A DNA stretch of 64,000 bases from Prevotella sp. (GCA_016287755.1 JAEEWT010000003.1:180193-244192), one strand, 5' to 3'; positions 39,928 through 51,546 are shown, numbered from the stretch's first letter. A program made the numbers and translations. Notes: generated by a model not told the origin, from the sequence alone.

Positions 39928-40109
39928 TCCACGTTTTTATTGTCTTCTTTGTTAGGCGACAAAGGTAACAAAAAAATGGATGAAAACTAAAGAAATCCTT
40001 CTTTTTTTGCCAAAGAGTATCCTATCATTGTTTTTTTTACTATATTTGCACATTCTTAGGATACTCATATCCTGTGACGATGTCGTAAACCTAACTAAAA
40101 TAGTATAAA

Positions 40110-40925
40110 ATGGTTATTGGAATAGACGTGGGCACCAGTACCACAAAGATTGTAGGACTACGTGACAATGAAGTGATTTCACCGATTCGCATCAGGGCAA
40201 CCGACCCTGTGACTTCTCTTTATGGTGCATTCGGAAAGTTCCTGCACGACAATGGTATCTCGCTCAACGAGATCAAACAGGTAATGCTGACTGGTGTTGG
40301 AAGTGCGTATGTCAACGAGCCTATTTACGGACTGTCCACCAGCAAGGCCGAGGAGTTTATGGCTGATGGTCTTGGTGCGCAGTTTGAATCGAAGCAGGAC
40401 CGTATGCTGGTAGTGAGTATGGGTACGGGTACTTCCATCGTCAAGGTGGAAGGAAACGATATCAAGCACATCGGTGGTATGGGTATCGGTGGCGGTACAC
40501 TGAAAGGTTTGGCTCAACTGCTGTTGAATACCGACGACATGAAGCTGGTGGCACAGATGGCTGAAGGGGGCGATTTCAATAATGTCAACCTGAACATCGG
40601 TGATATCAGTAACGTACCATTACCTGGTCTGCCCCTTGATGTGACAGCTTCTATTCTTGGTAAGGTAACCAGCAATTCCCGTCGTGAGGATATCGCTGCT
40701 GGATTGATCTGTACCGTGATACAGACCATCGGTTCAGCCACCTATCTTGCATCATTGGGCAGCGGCATCAAGGAATTCGTCATGATTGGTAATCTTACCC
40801 TGATGCCCCAATGCCACCAGATCTTCCCTATGATGGAAAAGCTCTACAATGTGCATTTCATTGTCCCTGAGTATGCTGAGTTCTGCACGGCTATTGGTGC
40901 AGCATTATGCTATAAGAAACTTTAA
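40110..40925 (+). CDS. coaW: Type II pantothenate kinase
   Basis: MVIGIDVGTSTTKIVGL, VVSMGTGTSIV, GGMGIGGGTLKGL, FVMIGNLTLMP. Confidence 0.85.
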   Translation: MVIGIDVGTSTTKIVGLRDNEVISPIRIRATDPVTSLYGAFGKFLHDNGISLNEIKQVMLTGVGSAYVNEPIYGLSTSKAEEFMADGLGAQFESKQDRMLVVSMGTGTSIVKVEGNDIKHIGGMGIGGGTLKGLAQLLLNTDDMKLVAQMAEGGDFNNVNLNIGDISNVPLPGLPLDVTASILGKVTSNSRREDIAAGLICTVIQTIGSATYLASLGSGIKEFVMIGNLTLMPQCHQIFPMMEKLYNVHFIVPEYAEFCTAIGAALCYKKL

Positions 40926-40985
40926 GAGGGTATGTCAGTACACCATAGTATGGCGTAAAGACACACCCTCTTAAAGGTGTTTTTT
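40922..40985 (+). terminator. Terminator hairpin after pantothenate kinase gene
   Basis: AAGAGGGTATGTC ... GACACACCCTCTT followed by GTGTTTTTTTC. Confidence 0.7.
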
Positions 40986-40993
40986 TCATGGAA

Positions 40994-41689
40994 TCAGAAG
41001 TTCACACCCAGACTGAGCATCAATGCTCCGTTCTTACTGGTGTCGAAATCATCTTTGCAGATATTAGCCAGACCTAAGTCGTAACTGAGTTCGGCATAGA
41101 ACATGTCTATCTGCAAACCGCAACCTGTTCTCAATCCTGCATCCATACGACGGAAGGAGTAAGGACTGTCGGAAAAGGAGTTATAGGCAGCCCGTTCACC
41201 AAAGTCCTTGATCTTACCACCAATACCGCAGGCAACATATCCTCCTAAGAACGGCTGGATTGAGCAATAGCGGTCGATGTCGATGTAATACTTCATCACC
41301 AGTGGCATTTCCAGATAGTTGAGGTTATAGGTGAACTTGTCGCCTGCAACATTTCCTTTACCACCCTTCTCGGTGTAGTACAATCCTGTTTCAAGATACA
41401 AAGGACCGCGAGGCATCACAGAGAAGCCTGCTGCCATTCCTACGTTCAGACCGGCCTTCACATCGCTTCCATCGAGATACTTGTCATCACTGTTCACAGT
41501 AGTGAAGGCAGGACCGAGTCGGAAGCCGAAAAACGCATCGTCGTTCCAATAGTAGCCACGGTGATTGCGGTGACTGTAGTCAAGACGACCGCTACGCTGG
41601 TTGTAGTACTTACTATGGCGATAGCTTTGCGCCTGTATGGGCATGACAGTCAGCAGACTGAGCATGGTCATGATAATAGTCTTTTTCAT
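40994..41689 (-). CDS. Outer-membrane beta-barrel (porin family) protein
   Basis: Signal peptide; FFGFRLGPAFTTVNSDD...GLNVGMAAGFSVMPRGPLYLETGLYYTEKG...LMLSLGVNF. Confidence 0.8.
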   Translation of the reverse strand: MKKTIIMTMLSLLTVMPIQAQSYRHSKYYNQRSGRLDYSHRNHRGYYWNDDAFFGFRLGPAFTTVNSDDKYLDGSDVKAGLNVGMAAGFSVMPRGPLYLETGLYYTEKGGKGNVAGDKFTYNLNYLEMPLVMKYYIDIDRYCSIQPFLGGYVACGIGGKIKDFGERAAYNSFSDSPYSFRRMDAGLRTGCGLQIDMFYAELSYDLGLANICKDDFDTSKNGALMLSLGVNF

Positions 41690-41747
41690 TCTCTCTTCGG
41701 GTTTTAGTACAACAATCTTTTCTTTATCGGTGGCAAAGTAACGAAAA

Positions 41748-41776
41748 ACCCCGCAAACGCTTGCGGGGTTTTTTCC
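41748..41776. terminator. Bidirectional terminator hairpin
   Basis: AACCCCGCAAACGCTTGCGGGGTTTTTT. Confidence 0.75.
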
Positions 41777-41800
41777 TAATTGTTAAGGGGAAATCCCTAT

Positions 41801-43513
41801 TTATGCCTCTCGTTGCTTGGTACCCATACGAGCCTCAACAACGTTGATGATGTAGTCGCCCAGTTTCTCGCACTCACTGATGATATCCATGTAGATGGTA
41901 CCGATGCCGTAGGTATAGACATGGTTGTTCACATCGTTGATGTTCTGACTCTTCAGCTGGTCGCGGAAATTGTTGATCTCGTTCTCGATATTGAACGAAC
42001 GGTTCACATTAAAGCTCTCCTTTCGTCCGCCCATCAAGTTGTTCAACTGTGTGAGGGCGCTGTCGGTAAGTTCCATCATCTGGTGCATGTGCTCATATTG
42101 ACGGGTGGTGAAGTGTTCGTTCTTACCTTGCACCTTACGGTTAATGGTGCGGGCCATATTGTAGCATGAATCACCGATACTCTCCAGCTCGGAGATCTCA
42201 CGGAGCATGGCACGGATCTTACCTTTGGTTTCGTCAGAGAGATGTGCATCGGAAACCTGTTCCAGATAGGAGGCTATCTCTATCTCCATATTATCGGAAA
42301 TGCTCTCATATTTCTCGATGCGTGTAAAGAGCTTGGTGAATTTCTGGTCATCTTTCTCAGTCAACAGCTCACGTACCATTCCGAACATCCTTTGCATACG
42401 TTCACTGAAACTGACGATCTCTTTCTGAGCCTCCAGCACGGAAAGTTCCGGGGTCTTCAACAGACCGGCAGTAATGAAGTGCAGACGGAAGTCCTCTTCC
42501 TCATCCACCTTCTTAGTCTTGATGACCCAGCACACGAAGCGCTCAATCTGAGGAATCAACCAGATCAGGATGCCGGCGTTGATGATGTTGAAACAAGAGT
42601 GGAAGGCTGCCAGCACGAAATTCAGCTTCTCGTTGGAATCCATATTGTTCATATCCTTACCCAGCAGGTTTCCTACATAGTCAACGAGCCATACCACACC
42701 ATCGATGAACCAATGGAAGACGAACAGGATCCAGATTACACCGAACACATTAAAGAACATATGGGCTAAAGCAGCTCGACGGGCCTGGGTGTTAGCTGAC
42801 AATGCAGCGAGGTTTGAGGTAATGGTGGTACCGATATTCTCACCCAGCACCAAAGCGATACCCTGATAGATAGGCATGGCGCCAGTGGAACAGAGTAACA
42901 TGGTAATGGCCATGACGGCAGCACTAGATTGCACGCAGAAGGTCATGATACCACCTAAGAACAGGAAGATGATCGTTGTGAGGAACGAGTTAGGATCGAA
43001 CGACCGGAAGAAAGCTGTTACTGCCTCATTATGACCTAAGTCCATGGCTGTACCCGTGGCTTTCAGGGTTGTCAGACCCAGTAGTAGGAAGGCCAGACCG
43101 AAGAGGAAGTCACCGATATACCGGTGTTTCTTCAGATAGATCAGGATAATGCCGAGGAAGAAACCGGGATAGACGGCCACGCTGATGTCGAACGATGTTC
43201 CCAGCGCCATGATCCATGCCGTAAGCGTGGTACCGATATTGGCACCCATGATGACGGAGATAGCCTGCGCCAACGTGAGCAGTCCGGCATTAACAAACGA
43301 TACAGTCATGACAGTTGTTGCTGTTGATGACTGTACGGAAGCTGTGACGACAGCACCTGTTAGGAGCCCGGTGAAACGATTGGTGGTCATAGCACCCAAG
43401 GCGTGTCGTAACTGCGGACCTGCCATCTTCTGCAGGGCCTCACTCATTGACTTCATACCGAACATCAGCAAAGCCAATGAGCCTAAAAGCTTAAAGACAA
43501 TCCAAATAGACAT
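41801..43513 (-). CDS. Na/Pi cotransporter family protein with PhoU-like C-terminus
   Basis: LFGMKSMSEALQKMAG, GALVTASVQSSTATTVMTVSFV-type and VQSSAAVMAITM repeats; C-terminal helical PhoU-like region. Confidence 0.92.
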   Translation of the reverse strand: MSIWIVFKLLGSLALLMFGMKSMSEALQKMAGPQLRHALGAMTTNRFTGLLTGAVVTASVQSSTATTVMTVSFVNAGLLTLAQAISVIMGANIGTTLTAWIMALGTSFDISVAVYPGFFLGIILIYLKKHRYIGDFLFGLAFLLLGLTTLKATGTAMDLGHNEAVTAFFRSFDPNSFLTTIIFLFLGGIMTFCVQSSAAVMAITMLLCSTGAMPIYQGIALVLGENIGTTITSNLAALSANTQARRAALAHMFFNVFGVIWILFVFHWFIDGVVWLVDYVGNLLGKDMNNMDSNEKLNFVLAAFHSCFNIINAGILIWLIPQIERFVCWVIKTKKVDEEEDFRLHFITAGLLKTPELSVLEAQKEIVSFSERMQRMFGMVRELLTEKDDQKFTKLFTRIEKYESISDNMEIEIASYLEQVSDAHLSDETKGKIRAMLREISELESIGDSCYNMARTINRKVQGKNEHFTTRQYEHMHQMMELTDSALTQLNNLMGGRKESFNVNRSFNIENEINNFRDQLKSQNINDVNNHVYTYGIGTIYMDIISECEKLGDYIINVVEARMGTKQREA

Positions 43514-43611
43514 ACTGATAGTATAATAATTCTTAATTCCTCATCCTTCATTCGAATTTTTGAAGGCTCTCCTCCAAAAAATCCCTATCTTTGTCAAAAA
43601 AAAGATCGAAT

Positions 43612-45273
43612 ATGGCTAAAACCATCCAAATTTTCTGCAAAAATAATAATAAAAAATTAGAAATCCCCATCGGAAGCACACTTTCTGACATTTTTTCTGC
43701 ATTCGGGCTTGAAATGAAGTACGGACCGATCTGTGCAAGGGTGAATAACAAGGTGGAAGGGATGCATTTTCGTGTCTATAATCCCAAAACGGTGGAGTTC
43801 CTCGACATCACCGCTCCCAGTGGGGCACGTACCTATACTCGTACGCTGTTCTTTGTGCTCTGCAAGGCCATGCACGACCTCTACGACGAGTGTTCGGTGA
43901 GCATCGACACACCTGTGAGCAACGGTTACTACGTGGATCTGGAGATTGGCAGACCCGTCACCTTGAAAGATGTGGGCGATATCCGAGCCCGTATGAACGA
44001 GATTATCCAGGCCGCCCTGCCCATCCACCGTCATGAGACCACTACCGAGGAGGCCATCAGTCTGTTCGAGAAAATCGGTGCCACCTCGAAGGTGAAGCTT
44101 CTCAAGAGTACGGGAAAGTGCTACACTGTGTTCTACGACATCGATGGTTACTACGACTACTATTACGGGGCACTGCTCACCAATACGTCACAGCTGTACC
44201 TGTTCGGTGTGGAGAAATACTTCGACGGTCTGCTGCTTCGTATCCCCTCGAATACAGAGCCTGACGAGCTGGGTGAGATTACCCATCAGGACAAGATGTT
44301 CAGCATCTTCCGTGAACACCATAGCTGGCAGAAGATTCTTGGTATGCGCACCATTGGTGATCTGAACGAGCTGATTGAAAAAGGATGGGCTTCGCAGCTT
44401 ATTCAGGTGTCGGAAGCCTTGCAGGAGAAAAAGATTGCCCAGATTGCCGACGAGATAGCCAACAGGAAGGGCATACGCATGGTGTTGATTGCCGGTCCTT
44501 CATCATCAGGTAAGACAACCACCTGCAAACGACTGTCGGTGCAGCTGGTTACCAACGGTTACAAGCCGGTGCCCATCTCGCTTGACGACTACTTTGTGGA
44601 TCGGGAGAAAACACCGCGTGATGAAACGGGCGACTATGACTACGAGCATCTTCATTCACTGAACCTTCCTTTGTTGAACGAGCAACTCAAGGCCCTCTTT
44701 GCTGGAGAGGAGATTCAGTTACCCAAATATAATTTCCAGACAGGTAAGAGCACGATGAACGGACGGCGTCTGCAGTTGCACGACGATGAGATCCTGATTG
44801 TGGAGGGTATCCATGCCCTGAACCCCGAGTTGACGGCAGAAATCCCTCGCAACCAGATATACCGCGTGTATGCTTCGGCCCTTACCACCTTGCTGCTCGA
44901 TGCACATAATTATATACCCACCACCGACAACCGTTTGCTGCGCCGCATCATCCGCGACCATAAGTACCGCGGGGTAAGTGCTCGTGAAACCATCCATCGA
45001 TGGGCAAGCGTCAGGGCGGGCGAGAACAAATGGATCTTCCCCTTCCAGGAGAATGCCGATGCGATGTTCAACACCGCCATGCTCTTTGAGCTGGCCGTGA
45101 TTAAAGGACAGGCGGAGCCGATGCTCGAACAGGTTCCTGAGAACTGTGTCGAATATGCAGAAGCCCATCGTCTGCTGAAGTTCCTGAAATACATCAAACC
45201 TATTCCCGATAGTGACATTCCTCCTACCTCTTTATTAAGAGAGTTCCTTGGAGGATCATCATTTAAGTATTAA
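43612..45273 (+). CDS. Nucleoside (uridine-like) kinase with N-terminal TGS-like domain
   Basis: IRMVLIAGPSSSGKTTTCKRLSVQL, ISLDDYFVDREKTP, ILIVEGIHALNPELT; start at MAKTIQIF. Confidence 0.85.
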   Translation: MAKTIQIFCKNNNKKLEIPIGSTLSDIFSAFGLEMKYGPICARVNNKVEGMHFRVYNPKTVEFLDITAPSGARTYTRTLFFVLCKAMHDLYDECSVSIDTPVSNGYYVDLEIGRPVTLKDVGDIRARMNEIIQAALPIHRHETTTEEAISLFEKIGATSKVKLLKSTGKCYTVFYDIDGYYDYYYGALLTNTSQLYLFGVEKYFDGLLLRIPSNTEPDELGEITHQDKMFSIFREHHSWQKILGMRTIGDLNELIEKGWASQLIQVSEALQEKKIAQIADEIANRKGIRMVLIAGPSSSGKTTTCKRLSVQLVTNGYKPVPISLDDYFVDREKTPRDETGDYDYEHLHSLNLPLLNEQLKALFAGEEIQLPKYNFQTGKSTMNGRRLQLHDDEILIVEGIHALNPELTAEIPRNQIYRVYASALTTLLLDAHNYIPTTDNRLLRRIIRDHKYRGVSARETIHRWASVRAGENKWIFPFQENADAMFNTAMLFELAVIKGQAEPMLEQVPENCVEYAEAHRLLKFLKYIKPIPDSDIPPTSLLREFLGGSSFKY

Positions 45274-45429
45274 GGAATCTGTTGCGCCCAAAACGTATTG
45301 CCATTCAAAAACTATTCATTTTGGGTGGCAATATGTGCATTTTTATTCGAAAATGCTTGGCCGTTTCGCAAAAAATAGCGAACTTTGCACCCGATTTTGC
45401 AAAAATATAGAATTCAAAGACATATACGT

Positions 45430-47277
45430 ATGGCAGAACAACTTGAAGTGAAAGAGCTCGACCAGGTGGTCGTACGCTTCTCTGGTGACTCCGGCGATGG
45501 TATGCAGCTTGCCGGTAACATTTTCTCTACGGTCAGTGCCACCGTAGGTAACGGTATCTCTACGTTTCCCGACTATCCCGCAGATATCCGTGCCCCGCAA
45601 GGATCACTGACAGGTGTGAGCGGATTCCAGGTGCACATCGGTGCTGGAAAGGTTTATACGCCTGGTGATCTGTGTGATGTGTTGGTGGCCATGAATGCCG
45701 CAGCGCTGAAGACTCAGTATCGCTACGCCAAGCCACAGGCTACCATCATCATCGATACAGACTCCTTCGGACCGAATGATCTCAAGAAGGCTGCGTTCCA
45801 GACAGAGGATTATCTGGGAGAGATGGGTATTGATCCCGACCGTGTGATTCAGTGTCCGCTGACAACCATGGTAAAAGAGTGTCTTCAAGACAGCGGTATG
45901 GACAACAAGGCTGTCCTCAAGTGCCGTAATATGTTCGCCCTCGGATTGGTGTGCTGGCTGTTCAACCGTGATCTGAACCTGGTGGCTAATTTCCTTCGTG
46001 AGAAGTTTGCCAAGAAACCAGCTATCGCCGAGAACAACATCAAGGTGGTACAGGCAGGTTTCGACTATGGTCATAACACCCATGCCAGTGTGCCCGCCAC
46101 CTATCGTATTGAATCTAAGGAAAAGGTGCCTGGAAGATATATGGATATCACAGGTAATAAGGCTACCGCCTACGGACTGATTGCTGCTGCTGAGAAAGCA
46201 GGTCTCCGTTTGTATCTGGGTAGTTATCCTATTACTCCTGCCACCGATATCCTTCATGAATTGTCTAAGCATAAGAGCTGCGGTGTTATCACCGTTCAGT
46301 GCGAGGATGAGATCAGCGGTTGTGCCAGTTCTGTAGGTGCTGCCTTTGCAGGTGCCCTGGCTGTAACCTCTACCTCTGGTCCTGGTATCTGTCTGAAGTC
46401 AGAGGCCATGAACCTGGCAGTGATCGATGAGCTCCCTCTGGTAATCGTTGATGTTCAGCGTGGCGGTCCTTCAACAGGTCTTCCCACCAAGAGTGAACAG
46501 ACCGACTTGCTGCAGGCGCTCTATGGAAGAAATGGTGAGAGTCCGATGCCCGTGATTGCAGCTACCAGTCCTACCGACTGCTTTGATGCTGCCTACGAGG
46601 CTTCTAAGATTGCCTTGGAGCATCTTACTCCTGTGGTATTGCTCACCGATGCTTTCATCGCTAATGGCTCTGCCGCTTGGAAACTGCCGAAGATGGAAGA
46701 GCTGCCTGTCATCAAGCCTCACTATGTGACTCCTGAGATGAAGGGTAACTACACTCCGTATTTCCGCGACGAGGAGACCAAGGTACGCTATTGGGCTATT
46801 CCTGGACAGGAAGGCTACACCCACATCCTTGGTGGTCTGGAGAAAGACGGTAAGACAGGTGCTATCTCTACAGAGCCTGAGAACCATGATATGATGTGCC
46901 GTCTGCGTGCAGAGAAGGTGGCTAAGATTCCTGTTCCTGACCTGACGGTTGAAGGCGACAAGGATGCCGACCTGCTCATTGTGGGCTTCGGTTCAACCTA
47001 CGGTCATCTGCATGCTGCCATGGACGAGCTTCGTGCAAAAGGCAACAAGGTGGCCTTGGCCCAGTTCAAGTACATCAACCCGCTGCCGAAGAATACAGCA
47101 GAGGTGCTCTCTAAGTTTAAGAAAGTGGTGGTAGCAGAACAGAATCTCGGACAGCTTGCCGCATACCTGCGTTCCAAGGTAGATGGTTTCGTTCCCTATC
47201 AGTTCAATCAGGTAAAGGGACAGCCTTTCGTGGTGAGTGAACTCGTAAATGCATTCGAACAGATAATCAAGAATTAA
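45430..47277 (+). CDS. korA: 2-oxoacid:acceptor oxidoreductase subunit alpha
   Basis: VVRFSGDSGDGMQLAGNIFS, GSYPITPATDILHELSKH, TSTSGPGICLKSEAMNLA, DVQRGGPSTGLPTKSEQTDLLQALYGRNGE. Confidence 0.92.
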   Translation: MAEQLEVKELDQVVVRFSGDSGDGMQLAGNIFSTVSATVGNGISTFPDYPADIRAPQGSLTGVSGFQVHIGAGKVYTPGDLCDVLVAMNAAALKTQYRYAKPQATIIIDTDSFGPNDLKKAAFQTEDYLGEMGIDPDRVIQCPLTTMVKECLQDSGMDNKAVLKCRNMFALGLVCWLFNRDLNLVANFLREKFAKKPAIAENNIKVVQAGFDYGHNTHASVPATYRIESKEKVPGRYMDITGNKATAYGLIAAAEKAGLRLYLGSYPITPATDILHELSKHKSCGVITVQCEDEISGCASSVGAAFAGALAVTSTSGPGICLKSEAMNLAVIDELPLVIVDVQRGGPSTGLPTKSEQTDLLQALYGRNGESPMPVIAATSPTDCFDAAYEASKIALEHLTPVVLLTDAFIANGSAAWKLPKMEELPVIKPHYVTPEMKGNYTPYFRDEETKVRYWAIPGQEGYTHILGGLEKDGKTGAISTEPENHDMMCRLRAEKVAKIPVPDLTVEGDKDADLLIVGFGSTYGHLHAAMDELRAKGNKVALAQFKYINPLPKNTAEVLSKFKKVVVAEQNLGQLAAYLRSKVDGFVPYQFNQVKGQPFVVSELVNAFEQIIKN

Positions 47278-48285
47278 ATGAGTATGTTTACAGCAAATGA
47301 TTATAAAAAGGGACAGCCCCGTTGGTGTCCCGGTTGCGGCGATCACTTCTTCCTTGCTTCGCTGCATAAGGCCATGGCCGAGGTAGGTGTTGCACCTCAT
47401 GAGATGGCCGTGATCTCAGGTATCGGTTGTTCCAGCCGTCTGCCTTATTATGTCAGCACTTATGCCATGCAGACCATTCATGGTCGTGCTGCTTCTATTG
47501 CCACTGGTGCCAAGGTTGTCAATCCCGACCTCACCATCTGGCAGATCTCAGGCGATGGTGACGGACTGGCTATTGGTGGTAACCACTTCATCCATGCCAT
47601 GCGCCGTAATATCGACCTGAACATGATTCTGCTGAACAACAGGATCTATGGTTTGACCAAGGGACAGTACTCGCCGACCTCTCCTCGCGGATTCGTCAGC
47701 AAGTCATCTCCTTATGGTACAGTAGAAGATCCGTTCCGTCCTGCTGAGCTCTGCTTCGGTGCTCGCGGTAAGTTCTTTGCCCGTTCAGTGGCTACCGATA
47801 ATGCCGAGACAGTGGAGATCCTGAAGGCTGCCTACAACCATAAAGGTGCTGCTGTGTGCGAGATTCTGCAGAACTGCGTCATCTTCAACAACGGCTGTTA
47901 CGATCCCATCTATACCAAAGAAGGTAGAAAGAAGAACTGTATCTATGTACGCCACGGCGAGAAACTGGTGTTCGGCGAGAACAACGAGTTCGGTCTGGTA
48001 CAGGAGGGTTTCGGTCTGAAGGTAGTAACAATCGGTCAGGATGGTTATACCCTTGATGATGTATTGGTACATGATGCTCACTGCGAGGATGATACCCTGC
48101 AACTGAAGCTCGCTATGATGGACAATGAGCATGGCTTCCCCGTAGCACTTGGTGTGATTCGCGATGTGGCTGCTCCTACCTATAACGAAGCCGTGCATGC
48201 ACAGCTCGCTGAGGTCTCAGAACAGAAGAAGTACCATAACTTCATGGAATTGCTTGAAACGAACGATACTTGGGAGGTGAAATAA
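47278..48285 (+). CDS. korB: 2-oxoacid:ferredoxin oxidoreductase subunit beta
   Basis: PRWCPGCGDHFFLASL, ISGIGCSSRLPYYVSTYAMQTIHGRA, QISGDGDGLAIGGNHFIHAMRRN. Confidence 0.93.
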   Translation: MSMFTANDYKKGQPRWCPGCGDHFFLASLHKAMAEVGVAPHEMAVISGIGCSSRLPYYVSTYAMQTIHGRAASIATGAKVVNPDLTIWQISGDGDGLAIGGNHFIHAMRRNIDLNMILLNNRIYGLTKGQYSPTSPRGFVSKSSPYGTVEDPFRPAELCFGARGKFFARSVATDNAETVEILKAAYNHKGAAVCEILQNCVIFNNGCYDPIYTKEGRKKNCIYVRHGEKLVFGENNEFGLVQEGFGLKVVTIGQDGYTLDDVLVHDAHCEDDTLQLKLAMMDNEHGFPVALGVIRDVAAPTYNEAVHAQLAEVSEQKKYHNFMELLETNDTWEVK

Positions 48286-48351
48286 TCACCCCCCAAGTAC
48301 CTATCTCTCTGAAATAACTATTTACTTTTTACTAACTAACAATCCTTGCTT

Positions 48352-48993
48352 ATGAAGCGCATTCTCTTTACAATGATTCTCATGCTGGCGATGCTGAAAG
48401 GTGTTGCCCAGCAGATCACGTCTGCCCTTACTGTCTATCAGGATTTCCGTCCGGCTACTATTCTGTTGACAAACGGGGGTAAGCTGAAGGTTCCTTTGGC
48501 AAACATTTTCTTGAAAAACAGTTCCCTTCTTTACATGAGTGACAAGCTGGTCAAAGAGGCCGACATGAAGAGGGTGATGCAAGTCGATTTCGACGACCGC
48601 ACCTATATCCGCATCGACAGCGTGTTAGCTTATCAGGTGGGAGCCGTCGGAGAGAATGCGCTCTATTGTGCCAACGTAATCGATCTGAAATCCTATAAAC
48701 AGACGATTGCCAATAGTGCGAACATCACGAACTTCGACCTGAGCAATCTCACCAACTTGAACATGCTCAGCTTCAACACCATTGATGCTATCGGAAAGGA
48801 TAGTGTGCAGTTCCCTGTTATCCCTATCTACTATTTCCGCATAGACAACAAGTTCGTGCTTGTTCATGAGCGGCATCTCAAGCGCTTCCTGTCCAAAGAG
48901 AAAGTCAGACTCATGGAGTCGGCCACGAATCTTCCGAAATTCAGCTGGACCGATGAGCAGTCGCTGCTGAAGATGCTGGAGATGCTCAAATAG
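48352..48993 (+). CDS. Secreted hypothetical protein
   Basis: Signal peptide MKRILFTMILMLAMLKGVAQ; complete ORF, no recognised domain. Confidence 0.6.
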   Translation: MKRILFTMILMLAMLKGVAQQITSALTVYQDFRPATILLTNGGKLKVPLANIFLKNSSLLYMSDKLVKEADMKRVMQVDFDDRTYIRIDSVLAYQVGAVGENALYCANVIDLKSYKQTIANSANITNFDLSNLTNLNMLSFNTIDAIGKDSVQFPVIPIYYFRIDNKFVLVHERHLKRFLSKEKVRLMESATNLPKFSWTDEQSLLKMLEMLK

Positions 48994-48999
48994 GATTTC

Positions 49000-49656
49000 C
49001 TACAATTTCTCGCCGTAACACAGATCACCTGCATCGCCGAATCCGGGAACGATATACTTATGCTCGTTCATACCTGGGTCGATGGCGGCGCACCAAACAA
49101 TAGCGTTTTCAGGTAAGGTCTGTTTCACCATGTCTATGCCTTCCGGTGTGGCAATCACGCAGGCTACATGAATCTGCTTGGGCTTGCCTGTTTTCACCAG
49201 GGCCTCAATGGCAGCAGCCATGCTTCCACCAGTGGCGAGCATGGGGTCGGCAATAATCAGTGTCTTTCCCTTCACGCTGGGCGAAGCCATATATTCCGTA
49301 TGGATACCCACCTCGGTATGTTCACGATTGGTGTACATACGATAGGCTGATACGAAGGCATTCTCAGCCTTGTCGAAAACCTGCAGGAAACCTTCGTGGA
49401 ACGGTAATCCGGCCCTAAGCACTGTAGCCACCACAATCTCATCCTTTGGTAAGGGGATGTCGAGGGTTCCCAGCGGAGTGGTTACGGTCTTCGACTTGTA
49501 TTCCAATGTCTTCGACAGCTCAAAGGCCATCATCTCGCCAACCCGTTTGATATTGTTTCTGAAAAGCAGGCGGTTCTGCTGATACTTCTTGTCGCGCAAT
49601 TCAGCCATGTACTGGTTCATGATGCTGTTGCTTTCACTGAAATTGATTACTTGCAT
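49000..49656 (-). CDS. upp: Uracil phosphoribosyltransferase
   Basis: VATVLRAGLPFHEGFLQVFDKAENAFVSAYR, LIIADPMLATGGSMAAAIEAL, YIVPGFGDAGDLCYGEKL. Confidence 0.93.
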   Translation of the reverse strand: MQVINFSESNSIMNQYMAELRDKKYQQNRLLFRNNIKRVGEMMAFELSKTLEYKSKTVTTPLGTLDIPLPKDEIVVATVLRAGLPFHEGFLQVFDKAENAFVSAYRMYTNREHTEVGIHTEYMASPSVKGKTLIIADPMLATGGSMAAAIEALVKTGKPKQIHVACVIATPEGIDMVKQTLPENAIVWCAAIDPGMNEHKYIVPGFGDAGDLCYGEKL

Positions 49657-49932
49657 AGTTGTATATGAAATTAAGCGCAAAGATACTTTCGCTCGACAAA
49701 GTTAGTAAAAGTTGAAACAATTTTGCAAAGTCAGTTTTGCAAAAGAGCGAAGTCGGTCGGAATTTTTAATTTCTTTAACCTAAAAAGAATTGTGTGCGCG
49801 CAAAATAATCTAATTTCTTGATTCTTAATTCTTAATAAATTCGTAACTTTGCAGCCGTGATTAAAGGTATTAGGTTTTCCCTTCTACTGAAAGATTGATT
49901 GAGGATTCATAACTTAAATTTTTATAGATAAT

Positions 49933-51546
49933 ATGGCAAAGTTAGATTTGACACAGTATGGCATCACTGGTTCAACCGTGATTGCTCATAACCCGTCGTA
50001 TGAATTCCTTTTCGAGGAGGAAATGAAGTCTGAACTGACTGGCTTTGACAAGGGCCAACTCACTGAATTGGATGCCGTGAACGTGATGACTGGTATCTTC
50101 ACCGGACGTTCACCTAAGGACAAGTACATCGTGAAGGATGCCCAGAGCGAGGATAAGGTGTGGTGGACCACCGAGGAATATCCTAACGACAACCACCCCA
50201 TGAGCGAGGAGGTTTGGGCAAAGGTAAAGGAAATCGCCATCAAGGAGCTCTGCAACAAGAATCTGTATGTAGTGGACGCTTTCTGCGGTGCCAACGAGGC
50301 AACACGTCTGCGTGTTCGTTTCATCGTTGAGGTGGCTTGGCAGGCTCACTTCGTGAAGAACATGTTCATCCAGCCTACCGCTGAGGAACTGGAGAGCTTC
50401 GAGCCTAACTTCGTGATCTACAATGCTTCTAAGGCAAAGGTTGAGAACTTCAAGGAGCTGGGAATGCGCAGCGAGACTTGCGCAGCCTTCAATACCACTA
50501 GCCGCGAGCAGGTTATCATCAACACCTGGTACGGTGGTGAGATGAAGAAGGGTATGTTCTCTATGATGAACTACTATCTGCCGCTGCAGGGTATCGCTTC
50601 TATGCACTGCTCTGCTAACACCGATATGGAGGGTAAGAACACCGCTATCTTCTTCGGTCTGTCTGGTACAGGTAAGACCACTTTGTCAACCGATCCTAAG
50701 CGTCTGCTGATTGGTGACGACGAGCACGGATGGGACGATGAGGGTGTATTCAACTTCGAGGGTGGCTGCTATGCTAAGGTCATCAACCTTGACAAGGAGA
50801 GCGAGCCCGATATCTACAACGCTATCCGCCGCGACGCTCTGCTCGAGAACGTGACTGTTGACGCCAACGGTAAGATCGACTTCGCCGACAAGAGCGTAAC
50901 CGAGAATACTCGCGTGAGCTATCCAATCAACCATATTGAGAAGATTGCCCAGAAGGTAAATGGTAAGAGTGCTGGTCCTGAGGCCAAGAACGTGATCTTC
51001 CTCAGTGCTGATGCATTCGGTGTACTGCCTCCGGTTTCTATCCTGACTCCTGAGCAGACCAAGTACTACTTCCTCTCTGGCTTCACCGCTAAGCTGGCTG
51101 GTACAGAGCGTGGTATCACAGAGCCTACTCCTACCTTCAGCGCTTGCTTCGGTCAGGCATTCCTCGAGCTGCATCCTACAAAGTATGCTGAGGAGCTCGT
51201 AAAGAAGATGGAGAAGAGCGGTGCTAAGGCATATCTCGTAAACACTGGTTGGAACGGAACAGGCAAGCGTATCTCTATCAAGGATACTCGTGGTATCATC
51301 GATGCTATCCTGGGTGGTGCTATCCTGAAGGCTCCTACCAAGAAGATTCCTTACTTCGACTTCGAGGTTCCCACAGAGCTCGAGGGCGTAGCTACCAACA
51401 TCCTCGATCCGCGCGACACTTATGCAGATGCTGCTGAGTGGAACAAGAAGGCTGAGGATCTGGCTGCCCGCTTCATCAAGAATTTCAAGAAGTACGAGGG
51501 TAACGAGGCTGGTAAGGCACTTGTAGCTGCTGGTCCGAAACTCTAA
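49933..51546 (+). CDS. pckA: Phosphoenolpyruvate carboxykinase (ATP)
   Basis: [61 protein letters not shown]. Confidence 0.97.
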   Translation: MAKLDLTQYGITGSTVIAHNPSYEFLFEEEMKSELTGFDKGQLTELDAVNVMTGIFTGRSPKDKYIVKDAQSEDKVWWTTEEYPNDNHPMSEEVWAKVKEIAIKELCNKNLYVVDAFCGANEATRLRVRFIVEVAWQAHFVKNMFIQPTAEELESFEPNFVIYNASKAKVENFKELGMRSETCAAFNTTSREQVIINTWYGGEMKKGMFSMMNYYLPLQGIASMHCSANTDMEGKNTAIFFGLSGTGKTTLSTDPKRLLIGDDEHGWDDEGVFNFEGGCYAKVINLDKESEPDIYNAIRRDALLENVTVDANGKIDFADKSVTENTRVSYPINHIEKIAQKVNGKSAGPEAKNVIFLSADAFGVLPPVSILTPEQTKYYFLSGFTAKLAGTERGITEPTPTFSACFGQAFLELHPTKYAEELVKKMEKSGAKAYLVNTGWNGTGKRISIKDTRGIIDAILGGAILKAPTKKIPYFDFEVPTELEGVATNILDPRDTYADAAEWNKKAEDLAARFIKNFKKYEGNEAGKALVAAGPKL